Below are positions 25,957 through 34,291 of a stretch of 47,017 nt of DNA, piece after piece. Below the pieces are notes generated by a model. That model saw only the letters and a program-made list of their open reading frames with translations. It searched no databases and was not told the origin of the DNA. Position 1 is the stretch's first letter, and each line of letters starts with the position of its first letter. Source of the stretch: Nostoc sp. NMS7 (GTDB lineage Bacteria; Cyanobacteriota; Cyanobacteriia; Cyanobacteriales; Nostocaceae); contig NZ_JABXKJ010000193.1 of assembly GCF_017115085.1 (NCBI RefSeq), positions 1 through 47,017 on the forward strand, read 5' to 3'. A program made the position numbers and the translations under genes.

Positions 25957-27296
25957 AGTGATTCCTCGTAGAGTCTTATCTTCCTGCCAGATACTTGAAA
26001 GACTCCTTCTACCAAATCATTCACTGCTGCTTGTATAACTATGGCATTCTGAATCCAGTCCAGCATTTCTAAATTTTCGTGTGTTCCATCTCCAAATGCG
26101 ATATCTAAGGCATAATTTCCACCAGCCAAGTGAGGCCAAATAAACTCAAAATCAACTGTTGCTCTTCCTATTTCTGATTTAGATAGCCAGTAGTTAGCAA
26201 AATTTTTATCTAAGAGTTCTGTACTCCATCCTGATAAAACAGTTCTCAATCTATCCAGTAATGCTATGCCAACATTTGGTTTTCTAACTTTATCGTATCT
26301 GAATGTCGTGATTCTAATTTTTAATACATCTCCAGGATAAACCAACTTAATAGATTGCCCCTCACTATCCAACACAGAGATATCCTCAATTTCTGCACGT
26401 CCTGTACCAAATCTTTCAAATCCATAAAAAGCCATATACGGCTTTTTCGTAAACGGATTTAATTCTTTAATGGTGATTTTAGCCAAATCAATTTCTTCTT
26501 CACTCGCAGGAATATTATCATTATTATTTGAATCCAAATTTATAGTAGTTCTTTTATTTACTTCTTCATGCACCCATGCTTGATAGTGTTTACATACTTC
26601 AGCAGGTTGTCCAGTGTCTACAATAATCCCTTGATTAATCCACATAGCTTTTGAACATAGGCGTGAAATAGATCCTATATCATGAGAGACAAATAATATT
26701 GTTCCTCCAGCATCTTGAAAATCTCTAATTTTGGCCATGCAACGATGGACAAAGATACCATCGCCTACTGCTAAAGATTCATCTACAATTAAAACTTCTG
26801 GTTTAACGTTGATTGCTACTGAAAATGCTAAACGAACAAACATACCACTAGAGTATGTTTTGACTGGCTGCTCCATGAAATCGCCAATTTCAGCAAAGGA
26901 AGCAATTTTGTCAAATTTTTCTTCTATTTCTGCTCGGCTTAATCCTAAAATTTGCCCATTAAAAAATACATTTTGTCTGCCAGTAAATTCGGGATTAAAT
27001 CCGCTACCTAATTCGAGTAAGGCTGAAACTCTACCGTTAACCCATACCTCGCCTGTAGTTGGTGTTAAGGTTCCAGCAATGATTTGTAGCAATGTACTTT
27101 TACCAGAACCATTTTGACCAATAATTCCTAATGTCTTTCCTTTAGGAATTTCCAAGTTAATATTATGTAATGCCCAAAACTCATAAGCCTGGCTCTTACT
27201 AGGTAGTAAAATTTCTTTGAGCCTGTCTACTGGACGAGCATACTGCTTGTAGCACTTTGAGATATTCTTCAGCGAAATTGCAATCTCCTCACCCAT
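25944..27296 (-). CDS. wzt: Polysaccharide ABC transporter ATPase with C-terminal glycan-binding-type domain (Wzt)
   Basis: 450 residues. Residues 1-245 are the nucleotide-binding domain: Walker A GQNGSGKST (60-68), signature YSSGMFVRLAFS, Walker B VLIVDESLAVGD, switch FVSHD. Residues about 285-450 form an extra beta-rich domain (FGTGRAEIEDISVLDSEG, YPGDVLKIRITTF, WPHLAGGNYALDIAFGDG) typical of Wzt proteins that bind the chemically capped non-reducing end of the glycan before export. This matches the methyltransferase encoded two genes downstream. It pairs with Wzm at the inner membrane. A 168-base spacer separates it from wzm. Confidence 0.94.
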   Translation of the reverse strand: MGEEIAISLKNISKCYKQYARPVDRLKEILLPSKSQAYEFWALHNINLEIPKGKTLGIIGQNGSGKSTLLQIIAGTLTPTTGEVWVNGRVSALLELGSGFNPEFTGRQNVFFNGQILGLSRAEIEEKFDKIASFAEIGDFMEQPVKTYSSGMFVRLAFSVAINVKPEVLIVDESLAVGDGIFVHRCMAKIRDFQDAGGTILFVSHDIGSISRLCSKAMWINQGIIVDTGQPAEVCKHYQAWVHEEVNKRTTINLDSNNNDNIPASEEEIDLAKITIKELNPFTKKPYMAFYGFERFGTGRAEIEDISVLDSEGQSIKLVYPGDVLKIRITTFRYDKVRKPNVGIALLDRLRTVLSGWSTELLDKNFANYWLSKSEIGRATVDFEFIWPHLAGGNYALDIAFGDGTHENLEMLDWIQNAIVIQAAVNDLVEGVFQVSGRKIRLYEESLCTK

Positions 27297-27464
27297 AACA
27301 TTGTTTATTTAAACTACTAACGAACTTGACACGGTACAACTTTATCAATTAATAATTAATTAGATGATTAAAATTTCGGTTTTTTGTCGAATCATATCGC
27401 TATCTACTATACAGTTCACATTAGTATTTGCTGGTCTTCAGAGCAGTTAAGCTATAAACCTTGA

Positions 27465-28325
27465 TTACAATACATCGGCAAAAGCTGGACGCAAACGCTT
27501 GTAAACTGTAAAACCACAACAAAATATAATTGTTGCTACCATACAAGCAACTCCCCATTCACCCCAATGCTTCACCTCGCCAACTAAAACTATGTCACGA
27601 TAAACTTCAGCAATCGCTGCTATTGGATTTAACCAGAATACCAAATTCCGCCACTCCTCTGGAATTGCTGTTGCTGGATAGACAAGCGGTGTCGCATAAA
27701 ACCAAATATTTAAAATCAATCCTAAAGTCTGCGGGATATCTCGCAAAAACACTGTTAATCCTGCTGCTAAATAGCCCAACCCTGCTGTTAGCAATAGCTG
27801 GGTTAGCCAGACCAAGGGTAATAGCGCCAAGGTAGTATGTAAAGTATGAGAAGTTACCGCCACGAAAAAAATCAATGCCATTAAACCGAAAGAACTTTCA
27901 ATGAATGTTGACAAAACTGGCACTAGGGGTAACAAAGCGAGAGGAAACACCACCTTCTTAACTAAATTCGGTTGTCCTAGTACCGAATTAGCGGACTGCA
28001 TTAGACCACCTGTAAAAGCAATCCAAGGAAGTAACCCTGCAAATAGCCACAAACCAAAGGTAAAATCATTTGCTGGTAAACCCTTAAGAGTAGTCAGCTT
28101 CACCTTCAGGACAGTGGAAAACACATAAGTATAAATAAATAATTGTGATAGCTGATTTAGCAAAGGCCACAAGTTGCCCAAAACAGAACCCTTGTAACGC
28201 GCCTCTAAATCTCGGCGTACTAGAGTTCTCAGTAAGTCGAAGTTCACCCACAACTGTCCATTTATGGGCAAAATCCCCCTCCATCTCCCTAGCTTACGTA
28301 CAACTCCCCGCATTGTCGGCAACAA
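27465..28325 (-). CDS. wzm: Polysaccharide ABC transporter permease (Wzm)
   Basis: 286 residues, ABC-2 type. Cytosolic N-terminus with RTLVRRDLEARYKGSVLGNL, then about six membrane segments (for example LFIYTYVFSTVL, LWLFAGLLPWIAFTGGL, FGLMALIFFVAVT, LLPLVWLTQLLLTAGLGY, VACMVATIIFCCGFTVY) and the conserved LNPIAAIAEVYRDIVL. It forms the export channel with Wzt for a lipid-linked glycan. First gene of the locus in transcription order. Confidence 0.94.
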   Translation of the reverse strand: MLPTMRGVVRKLGRWRGILPINGQLWVNFDLLRTLVRRDLEARYKGSVLGNLWPLLNQLSQLFIYTYVFSTVLKVKLTTLKGLPANDFTFGLWLFAGLLPWIAFTGGLMQSANSVLGQPNLVKKVVFPLALLPLVPVLSTFIESSFGLMALIFFVAVTSHTLHTTLALLPLVWLTQLLLTAGLGYLAAGLTVFLRDIPQTLGLILNIWFYATPLVYPATAIPEEWRNLVFWLNPIAAIAEVYRDIVLVGEVKHWGEWGVACMVATIIFCCGFTVYKRLRPAFADVL

Positions 28326-28684
28326 TTTCTGCTTCCTCGCTCACAACTCACTATTCACTCACCTAATTGCTCTCACAGAAGTATTATATTTATGAAAGTT
28401 CCTTTTTTAGGGAATTTAAAATAAAAAATATCCCACTACTTCTTGTAAGGTGGGTGTCTCAACTGCCTTTGGCTGTGGGCGGATAGGATAGCCACCCCAA
28501 AAGATTAAATAATTTATTTGTTGAAAATCCCTTTACTGCTTTTAGAATCTATGATCACGAGAAAATTCTCTTGAAATTATCTTCATTACTATACTATCAA
28601 TCGGCTATTGTCAAGTGTATTTTTACTATAAATATAACTTCTGTTTGCAAGCCTGCTTTGCTTGTTAAGGATGCGAGTTTTTGC
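28326..28684. other. Spacer upstream of wzm with several hairpins
   Basis: 359 bases without a gene. Around 28425-28505 several stems can form (CCCAC/GTGGG, and GGCTGTGGG near GCCACCCC), followed by A+T-rich DNA. The wzm promoter should lie toward 28330-28400. A structured leader RNA for the polysaccharide operon is possible but not established. Confidence 0.45.
28418..28454 (-). terminator. Candidate terminator after the Uma2 gene
   Basis: On the minus strand, CCCAC and GTGGG (complements of 28450-28454 and 28432-28436) form a 5-bp stem with a 13-base loop, followed by ATATTTTTTATTTTAAA. It lies about 230 bases beyond the Uma2 stop codon. The short stem makes this tentative. Confidence 0.4.
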
Positions 28685-29419
28685 TTAACTCAAGTTATCT
28701 GGATCAACTCCCTGCGATCGCAAATATTCTGCTAATTTATCAGCCCGTTGGCGCTCTTGTTCAGCTCGTTCTGCCAAGGTTGGCACCCAACCTGCGGCAT
28801 TATACCAACGTAACCACAAACCTGTTGTTTGCTGATAAGTACCCTGCCATAGTCCTAATCCTAGTTCTAACTTGTCCAGCCAGAAACGGTTTTCTGTTAG
28901 GGAAATTGGCTCATAACTAGTGCCAGTGAGTCGAAAGGCGCGGAGATTATTTTCATAACGGTCATAAACAACGTAGTAGGGAACACGCAAAATCCCTTCG
29001 TATACTTCCCACTTCGTCGGCGGTTGATTTATCTCCCTTAATTTTTGTCCCAAGTCATCTTGTTCAGTACCTGGGGAAAGTAATTCCACGATTAAAAATG
29101 GATCAACTCCCTCTTGCCAAACGACGTAACTTAAGCGTAGGTCTTGTTGTTGACTAGCACTAGGTACTCCCAAAACTAAGTACCAATCAGGACGCTTGTA
29201 CCACAAAGTATGGCGGGGGTCGTAGTAAAGGTTCAAGTCACTAGCAACTAAAATTTCCTCAGATGAATAGTTGGGAGGTTGACAAGTTTCACTGAGTAAA
29301 TCCGCCTGAATGCAATGAAATTCGTCTGGCAAACCTGATTCCCCGACTAATTCGCTAGGTAAATCATACATCGTCGGCATGGTTTCTTGGGGCGGACGGG
29401 GTGGAATTGGTTGATACAT
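28685..29419 (-). CDS. Uma2-family (DUF820) putative endonuclease
   Basis: 244 residues. The restriction-like core is visible: KRPDWYLVLGVPS (motif Pro-Asp), then DPFLIVELLSPGTEQDD with the Glu of the D/E-x-K-type site replaced in Uma2 fashion by E-L-L-S, and YVVYDRYENNLRAFRL. The C-terminus AERAEQERQRADKLAEYLRS ends in GVDPDNLS, the usual Glu/Arg-rich helix. Uma2 proteins are very numerous in cyanobacteria and of uncertain function. A decayed tail of a second copy lies 18 bases upstream. Confidence 0.88.
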   Translation of the reverse strand: MYQPIPPRPPQETMPTMYDLPSELVGESGLPDEFHCIQADLLSETCQPPNYSSEEILVASDLNLYYDPRHTLWYKRPDWYLVLGVPSASQQQDLRLSYVVWQEGVDPFLIVELLSPGTEQDDLGQKLREINQPPTKWEVYEGILRVPYYVVYDRYENNLRAFRLTGTSYEPISLTENRFWLDKLELGLGLWQGTYQQTTGLWLRWYNAAGWVPTLAERAEQERQRADKLAEYLRSQGVDPDNLS

Positions 29420-29437
29420 AACTACTACCTTTGTTGC

Positions 29438-29553
29438 TTAACTCAAACTATCTGGATTAACTCCTAACGATCGCAAATGTTCCGCCAATAGTTGCGATCG
29501 CATCTATTCTTGTTCCAACCGCAATTGCGCCTCAAATGCCTGTTGCGCTGTGA
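29438..29553 (-). pseudogene. C-terminal fragment of a second Uma2 gene
   Basis: The minus-strand frame reads VTAQQAFEAQLRLEQE, an in-frame TAG, then MRSQLLAEHLRSLGVNPDSL and a stop. This closely parallels the AEYLRSQGVDPDNLS end of the adjacent intact Uma2 gene, at both protein and DNA level. The rest of the gene is gone. A former tandem pair with deletion of one body is the simplest explanation. Confidence 0.7.
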
Positions 29554-29710
29554 CAAACATTGGGTATATAAGAGTTTGGTTGTTGATTTAATTTTAAGCT
29601 GTAAGCTCAGGAGTTAGAAGTTTGAAATTTTCTCCCTGATCTCCCCGGAATTTGTCAAAGCAGAGTCACGGATTCCGCTACACTGAGACTTGGTTTATTT
29701 GAAATCAGGT

Positions 29711-29902
29711 ATGGAAATCGGACAAAAGGTTAAAGTATTTCGTTTGCGCGATCGCGTTTCTGCCCCCGTTGTGAAAAAACTCGGACAAGTGGGTATCATC
29801 CAAGGCTACAAAGTCACCGATGGTGCTGGAATTGGTGTAGTAGTACTGTTTGAAGACAATTATTCCACTTGGTTTTTTGAAGATGAAATCAAACCTGTGT
29901 AG
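29711..29902 (+). CDS. petP: Cytochrome b6f complex subunit PetP
   Basis: 63 residues from the ATG at 29711 (MEIGQKVKVFRLRDRVS); the frame opens 7 codons earlier, but homologues start here. The SH3-like beta-barrel pattern is clear (VGIIQGYKVTDGAGIGVVVL, FEDNYSTWFFEDEI). PetP is a peripheral, cytosolic-side subunit of the cyanobacterial and red-algal b6f complex that influences linear electron flow. Not part of an obvious operon; Get3d follows after 120 bases. Confidence 0.9.
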   Translation: MEIGQKVKVFRLRDRVSAPVVKKLGQVGIIQGYKVTDGAGIGVVVLFEDNYSTWFFEDEIKPV

Positions 29903-30022
29903 TCGGAATAACTCAGAACCGGGTTTTTCTTAATATCTGAACTTGAAAGCACAGGCTCAGAGTCTTTATTGAGTGCTAAGTTGGAGTTGAAAAACAAAGG
30001 CGGTGAAAATAGGAATCAAGTA

Positions 30023-31123
30023 ATGGCTCTAATATTGACATTTTTGGGCAAAGGCGGCACCGCTCGTACCAAAATTGCGATCGCCGCCGCCAAATTATTG
30101 GCAAGTCAAGGCAAGCGCGTACTTCTAGCAGGACATCCAGAACCAGCATTACCAATTCTGCTGGGTACTCCCATTGCTGCCGATCCCCAGGAAATTGCTC
30201 CCAATTTGCAAGCAGTCCAGTTTCAAGCATCTGTACTACTAGAACGCAACTGGGACGAAGCGAAGAAACTTGAGGCGCAATATCTCCGCACGCCCATCTT
30301 CAAAGACGTTTTTGGTCAAGAACTGGTAGTATTGCCGGGGATGGACAGCGCCCTAGCTCTGAATGCGATCCGCGAATATGATGCTAGTGGCAAATATGAT
30401 GCGATCGTCTACGATGGCACGGGTGACTCTTTAACGTTGCGAATGTTGGGTTTACCAGAATCTCTCAGTTGGTATGTGCGGCGATTTCGGCAATTGTTTG
30501 TCAACTCCGATTTGGGAAAGACGATTACGGAATCGCCCTTGATTCAACCACTGATTAGCAGCTTTTTCAATATCAACTGGACGGCAGATAACTTTTCCGG
30601 CCCCACTAATCAAGTCAATAATTTCTTAGAAAAGGGGAGAACCGCTCTTGCTGATCCCAAGCGTTTGGCTGCTTTCTTGGTGACTACTGGAGATCCCATT
30701 GAGGTAGCAAATGCTCGTTATTTGTGGGGTAGCGCTCAACAAATCGGTTTAACTGTAGGTGGTGTTCTACTTGTGTCGAGTGAGACAAACGTCAACCTGT
30801 CAGAGGAATTTATACCCCTAAGAGTGAGCGTCATTCCCGACTCGCCAACAGGTGACTGGCAACCACTGATAGATGCCCTACCCAACTTTGAAGCAGAAGC
30901 GTTACAGGCTCCCAAACCAATTGAGATAGACATCCACAATCGTCAAGTACGCTTATTCTTGCCAAGTTTTGACAAAAAGCAAGTCAAACTCACCCAATAC
31001 GGGCCAGAAGTAACAGTAGAAGCAGGAGATCAGCGACGGAATATTCCCTTACCCCCGGCTCTGAGTGGCAGACCCGTTGCTGGAGCAAAGTTTCAGAATA
31101 ATTATTTGATAATTTCCTTTTAA
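30023..31123 (+). CDS. Get3d-type ArsA/Get3-family ATPase with C-terminal alpha-crystallin-like domain
   Basis: 366 residues from the ATG at 30023 (MALILTFLGKGG), preceded by AGGA at a suitable distance; an in-frame TTG at 29969 is a poorer start. Deviant Walker A GKGGTARTKIA keeps the first Lys but has Arg where most family members have the P-loop Lys before Thr. VYDGTGDSLTLRMLGLP is the switch region. The C-terminal about 80 residues (IEIDIHNRQVRLFLPSFDKK, VTVEAGDQRRNIPLP) form the HSP20/alpha-crystallin-like domain that defines the Get3d clade of photosynthetic organisms. The client is unknown; binding of amphipathic or hydrophobic helices is proposed for the family. Confidence 0.88.
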   Translation: MALILTFLGKGGTARTKIAIAAAKLLASQGKRVLLAGHPEPALPILLGTPIAADPQEIAPNLQAVQFQASVLLERNWDEAKKLEAQYLRTPIFKDVFGQELVVLPGMDSALALNAIREYDASGKYDAIVYDGTGDSLTLRMLGLPESLSWYVRRFRQLFVNSDLGKTITESPLIQPLISSFFNINWTADNFSGPTNQVNNFLEKGRTALADPKRLAAFLVTTGDPIEVANARYLWGSAQQIGLTVGGVLLVSSETNVNLSEEFIPLRVSVIPDSPTGDWQPLIDALPNFEAEALQAPKPIEIDIHNRQVRLFLPSFDKKQVKLTQYGPEVTVEAGDQRRNIPLPPALSGRPVAGAKFQNNYLIISF

Positions 31124-31127
31124 GTTA

Positions 31128-31314
31128 CGGGAGTGGGGAATGGGGGACAAGGGGGACAAGGGAGACAAGGGGGACAAGGGGGACAAAGGGGACAAGGGGG
31201 ACAAGGGGGACAAAGGGGAATAACTTATGCCCAATGCCCCATTCCCAATGCCCCATTCCCAATACCCTATTCCCAATGCCCCATTCCCAATGCCCAATGC
31301 CCTATTAATCAGTA
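31128..31314. repeat. Composite short repeats: (GGGGGACAA)n then (CCCAATGCC)n
   Basis: From 31128 GGAGTGGGGAATGGG, then nine copies of GGGGGACAA/GGGAGACAA/AGGGGACAA to about 31215, then eight CCCAATGCCCCATT units. It fills the spacer between get3d and chlG, ending a few bases before the chlG ATG. Open frames through it encode only Gly-Gln-rich or Ser-Pro-Leu-rich repeats and are rejected as genes. Confidence 0.95.
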
Positions 31315-31320
31315 AATATT

Positions 31321-32367
31321 ATGTCAGAATCAACTCCCATTACCCCAGATCCCAATCCATCTGAGGCGCTAGACTCAGTAGTAAATAATCCCAATGAGCA
31401 AGCGATTGCATCTGCCTCTAGCAGCGCGAAAACTAGGCAACTGTTGGGGATGAAAGGTGCAGCGTCTGGGGAAACTTCAATTTGGAAAATTCGTTTGCAG
31501 CTAATGAAGCCGATTACCTGGATTCCCCTAATTTGGGGCGTAGTTTGTGGTGCGGCTTCTTCTGGTAACTATACCTGGACACTGGAAAATGTGTTGAAGG
31601 TAGCAACCTGTATGTTATTGGCTGGGCCATTGATGACAGGTTACACCCAAATCCTCAATGATTACTACGATCGCGAAATTGATGCGATCAATGAACCCTA
31701 TCGCCCGATTCCCTCTGGGGCAATTCCCCTACCCCAGGTAATTATTCAGATTTGGGTATTACTGATTGCTGGCATTAGTTTGGCATTTGTGCTAGATGTG
31801 TGGTCTGGTGATGAATTTCCGACAATTACAGCGATCGCAATCATCGGTTCTTTCATCGCCTACATTTATTCTGCACCTCCCCTGAAACTCAAGCAAAACG
31901 GCTGGCTAGGCAGCTACGCCTTGGGTGCAAGCTATATTACCCTACCTTGGTCTACAGGACACGCTTTGTTTGGTGATCTCAATTCCACAATTGTAATTTT
32001 GACAATGTTTTACAGCTTGGCTGGATTGGGTATTGCCATTGTCAATGATTTTAAGAGTGTAGAAGGTGATCGTCAGCTAGGATTACAGTCATTACCCGTA
32101 ATGTTTGGTATCACCACTGCGGCATGGATTTGTGTAGTGACGATTGATGTCTTTCAAGGATTGATCGCAGCTTATCTCGTCAGCATCCATGAGAATTTGT
32201 ACGCCGCAATACTAGTACTGTTAATCATCCCGCAAATCACCTTGCAGGATATGTATTTTCTGCGCGATCCTGTGAAGAATGATGTTAAATACCAAGCCAG
32301 CGCCCAACCGTTCCTTGTTCTAGGAATGCTCGTCACTGGTTTAGCACTGGGTCATGCTGGCGTTTAA
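31321..32367 (+). CDS. chlG: Chlorophyll a synthase
   Basis: 348 residues of the UbiA prenyltransferase family. It esterifies chlorophyllide a with phytyl or geranylgeranyl diphosphate in the thylakoid membrane, the last step of chlorophyll synthesis. The first Asp-rich motif NDYYDREIDAINEPYRPIPS is complete; the second is in IVNDFKSVEGDRQLG. About nine hydrophobic helices (LLAGPLMTGYTQIL, IIQIWVLLIAGISLAFVL and others). A hydrophilic N-terminal 50 residues precede the core. Single gene after a repeat spacer. Confidence 0.97.
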   Translation: MSESTPITPDPNPSEALDSVVNNPNEQAIASASSSAKTRQLLGMKGAASGETSIWKIRLQLMKPITWIPLIWGVVCGAASSGNYTWTLENVLKVATCMLLAGPLMTGYTQILNDYYDREIDAINEPYRPIPSGAIPLPQVIIQIWVLLIAGISLAFVLDVWSGDEFPTITAIAIIGSFIAYIYSAPPLKLKQNGWLGSYALGASYITLPWSTGHALFGDLNSTIVILTMFYSLAGLGIAIVNDFKSVEGDRQLGLQSLPVMFGITTAAWICVVTIDVFQGLIAAYLVSIHENLYAAILVLLIIPQITLQDMYFLRDPVKNDVKYQASAQPFLVLGMLVTGLALGHAGV

Positions 32368-32403
32368 CTTAATACTTCTTAGGAATTAGGAGTTAAGATA
32401 TTA

Positions 32404-32514
32404 GCACTTACGCAAAATTCTCTCAAAAACCTGACTTGTCGTAGTGGTAATTCATGTAGCTTTAGCTTCCCGCAGGGTATTACCGCTACTTTGGAACTTT
32501 TTTGCGTAAGTCCT
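32404..32514. mobile_element. MITE-like palindromic element (ACTTACGCA ends)
   Basis: GCACTTACGCAAAA (32404-32417) is inverted as TTTTTTGCGTAAGTCC (32498-32513). An inner inverted pair GTAGTGGTAA (32441-32450)/TTACCGCTAC (32480-32489) means the whole 110 bases can fold as one long hairpin. AATTAGGAGTTA-type repeats extend the symmetry outward on both sides. TTGCGTAAGTCCTGG at its right end recurs exactly at 46962-46976 (inverted). Confidence 0.65.
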
Positions 32515-32551
32515 GGATACTTCTAACTCCTAATTTGTATTAAGACATACC

Positions 32552-32839
32552 GTGTTTAAACTGCTATCTTTCCTGATTCATGCAATTCAACCTTTCTTAA
32601 TCCCGATTTGCTTTGTCGTTGCTTGGACTGTAATTATTCTCCTTGTTGTGAATCTCTGGGCGGCGGCGCGAGATAGTGTGACTACAGCCAAGCAAATGCA
32701 TCAAATTCCCTGTACTGGTTGCCAATTTTTTACCGACAATTACCGTCTTAAATGTACTGTACGCCCATCTATTGCCAATACAGAAGAAGCGATCAATTGT
32801 TCTGACTATCAACCAAAGACGAATCCTTATTTGTATTAG
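32552..32839 (+). CDS. Small membrane protein with a four-Cys C-terminal motif
   Basis: 95 residues from a GTG. One strong membrane segment (FLIPICFVVAWTVIILLVVN, about 15-34), then an amphipathic stretch and a Cys motif CTGCQFF...KCTV...NCSDY (four Cys in about 33 residues) that could bind zinc or an iron-sulfur group or form disulfides. ATG/GTG choice rests on the frame opening just before. I recognise it only as a conserved-looking cyanobacterial hypothetical. It follows chlG across a MITE-like element. Confidence 0.7.
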   Translation: MFKLLSFLIHAIQPFLIPICFVVAWTVIILLVVNLWAAARDSVTTAKQMHQIPCTGCQFFTDNYRLKCTVRPSIANTEEAINCSDYQPKTNPYLY

Positions 32840-32912
32840 GGAGTGGGGAGTGGGTGAATTGTATACCCATTTACTTCACTATTCATGAAGTTGCCTTGGA
32901 GAAGCATCATAA

Positions 32913-33235
32913 GCTAGACGAGGTATACATGCTTGGAATCTCACAAGCCTCCTTACTGTAGCTCCGAAGGTGGTTAGTGAAGCTGTTGATAAGATTAAAG
33001 ATAAGGTCACTGTTTATTCTGGGGGACTTTTAATAAAAACACATCGATTCGGCTCTTTTTCTTAGTTTGTGTTATCGTTGCTGGTCTTTATGGTGTAGTC
33101 ACGCTAAAGCCTACAACGATTGTATTTCAAATGCTTCCAGCAATGATTGCTCTCATTATTGTTTCATCCCTAAGTTTTGACAGCAATTTTTTTGGGCCTT
33201 TTTCAAAGAATGATATTCAGAAATTTTCCTTGTAA
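32913..33235 (+). pseudogene. Frameshifted remnant of a small membrane protein
   Basis: Frame 1 reads TSLLTVAPKVVSEAVDKIKD then KVTVYSGGLL without an ATG and stops at 33065. From about 33030 a different frame continues naturally as RLFFLVCVIVAGLYGVVTL, QMLPAMIALIIVSSLSF and a stop at 33235, giving two membrane helices. The two pieces join sensibly with one frameshift near 33030. No start codon is found before a stop at 32910. Family unknown; A+T content is higher than nearby genes. Confidence 0.5.
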
Positions 33236-33325
33236 TGTATTTATATGGATGATGATCATAAAAATTATTGTTATCAATATAATATATACGAAAAAAAGCA
33301 CTTATAAAAATTAGTTTGTGTTTTT

Positions 33326-33829
33326 ATGGACACGTCACTCCGTTCTCTTAAAGATGCATTTAAAAATGCGGCTCTTAGAGCTAGATATAACAACAATCAA
33401 GGTCTTTATGCATTTATTCTGGTAACACCATCTGATAAGTTTGCTTTCCAAGAATTAGTGGGTTCTTATGAGGAGATTCACTGGGTAACAGGCAAATATA
33501 TTCGAGTCATTGGGCCTTCCATTACAGTTGATAATCAACGCGTCCCGCGAGAAAAGGTAGCAGAACTTATCACATCAAAATTCAGCACAGAATATTTTTC
33601 ACAATTCAAACATAATCAAACTAGAGAATCATATGACTTTGCTCGGTTTATCGATCTTCCTGAAAATAATCTTCCTGCTATAGTGTTTTTTGATACACTT
33701 CTTAATCCCACCGAATATGCAGTATGGAAGATAGATTTTAATAGTTCTGGCTTAATAACATTGTTCCGTAGCCTAGCTACTCACTTAAATGAGAAATGCT
33801 GCTGGCAAGATATCGAGGCGCTTCAATAG
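33326..33829 (+). CDS. Hypothetical protein, unknown family, possibly truncated
   Basis: 167 residues from an ATG at 33326, A+T-rich codon use. No signal or membrane segment. Strand-helix alternation (GLYAFILVTPSDKFAFQELV, YIRVIGPSITVDNQRVPREK, LPAIVFFDTLLNPTEYAVW) suggests an alpha/beta domain. It ends at a TAG, after which the same frame continues for 73 codons of coiled-coil-like sequence, so the present stop may be a nonsense mutation. I do not recognise the fold; neighbours on both sides are decayed. Confidence 0.6.
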   Translation: MDTSLRSLKDAFKNAALRARYNNNQGLYAFILVTPSDKFAFQELVGSYEEIHWVTGKYIRVIGPSITVDNQRVPREKVAELITSKFSTEYFSQFKHNQTRESYDFARFIDLPENNLPAIVFFDTLLNPTEYAVWKIDFNSSGLITLFRSLATHLNEKCCWQDIEALQ

Positions 33830-34239
33830 TTAGAGAAACATGGAAGCGCTAAAGTGCATACTCTTGAATCAAAATTACAAGGGCAGAAATCTCGTATCAA
33901 CAACCGGAAGGAAAGGCTGCAAAAATCTATTGCAATACAAGAACAACAGGCTCTTTCAGATGCTATCAAACAAGCAGAGTCCCGTCTTAAAATAATTGCA
34001 AAAATGATAGAAGCAGAGAAAAATAATATCTGCATTTTTGAATGTGGTTGAGGGCATTCGCCGATCAGTTGAAAGCCGAAAGTAAATGTTTACAGCCTAA
34101 AGACACTAAACCAGTAGACCCTCCGAAACAGGTATTATCTCTAGATAACGATGATATATTAGTTATCACTGAAAAAGTGATTGACGATAAAATCAAAAAA
34201 TCAGGATTACCTTTTGAAAGAATTGTAAGCTTCTGGTGA
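33830..34239 (+). pseudogene. Decayed C-terminal region of the preceding gene
   Basis: In frame with the 33326 gene after its TAG: LEKHGSAKVHTLESKLQGQK, then a Lys/Gln/Glu-rich coiled coil (SIAIQEQQALSDAIKQAESR) up to a TGA at 34051. Around 34036-34090 three frames carry protein-like pieces in turn (VVEGIRRSVES; then ESKCLQPKDTKPVDPPKQVL and NDDILVITEKVIDDKIKK to 34239). At least one nonsense change and one or two frameshifts are needed to join them. Confidence 0.55.
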
Positions 34240-34291
34240 ATTAAAGGTAAAGTCATCTATTCATATAAAACCTGCTATAATTTTTAGTTTT

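Noticed and set aside
15014..28325. Heterocyst envelope polysaccharide island
   Set aside because: The gene types fit any ABC-exported surface glycan; nothing in the sequence ties it to heterocysts.
31133..31315. Gly-Gln-rich protein
   Set aside because: Pure translation of short tandem repeats between get3d and chlG; no start context and low complexity throughout.
34042..34239. Independent 65-codon gene starting ATG at 34042
   Set aside because: It starts in a stretch where another frame reads more naturally and continues a decayed gene; treated as part of the pseudogene.
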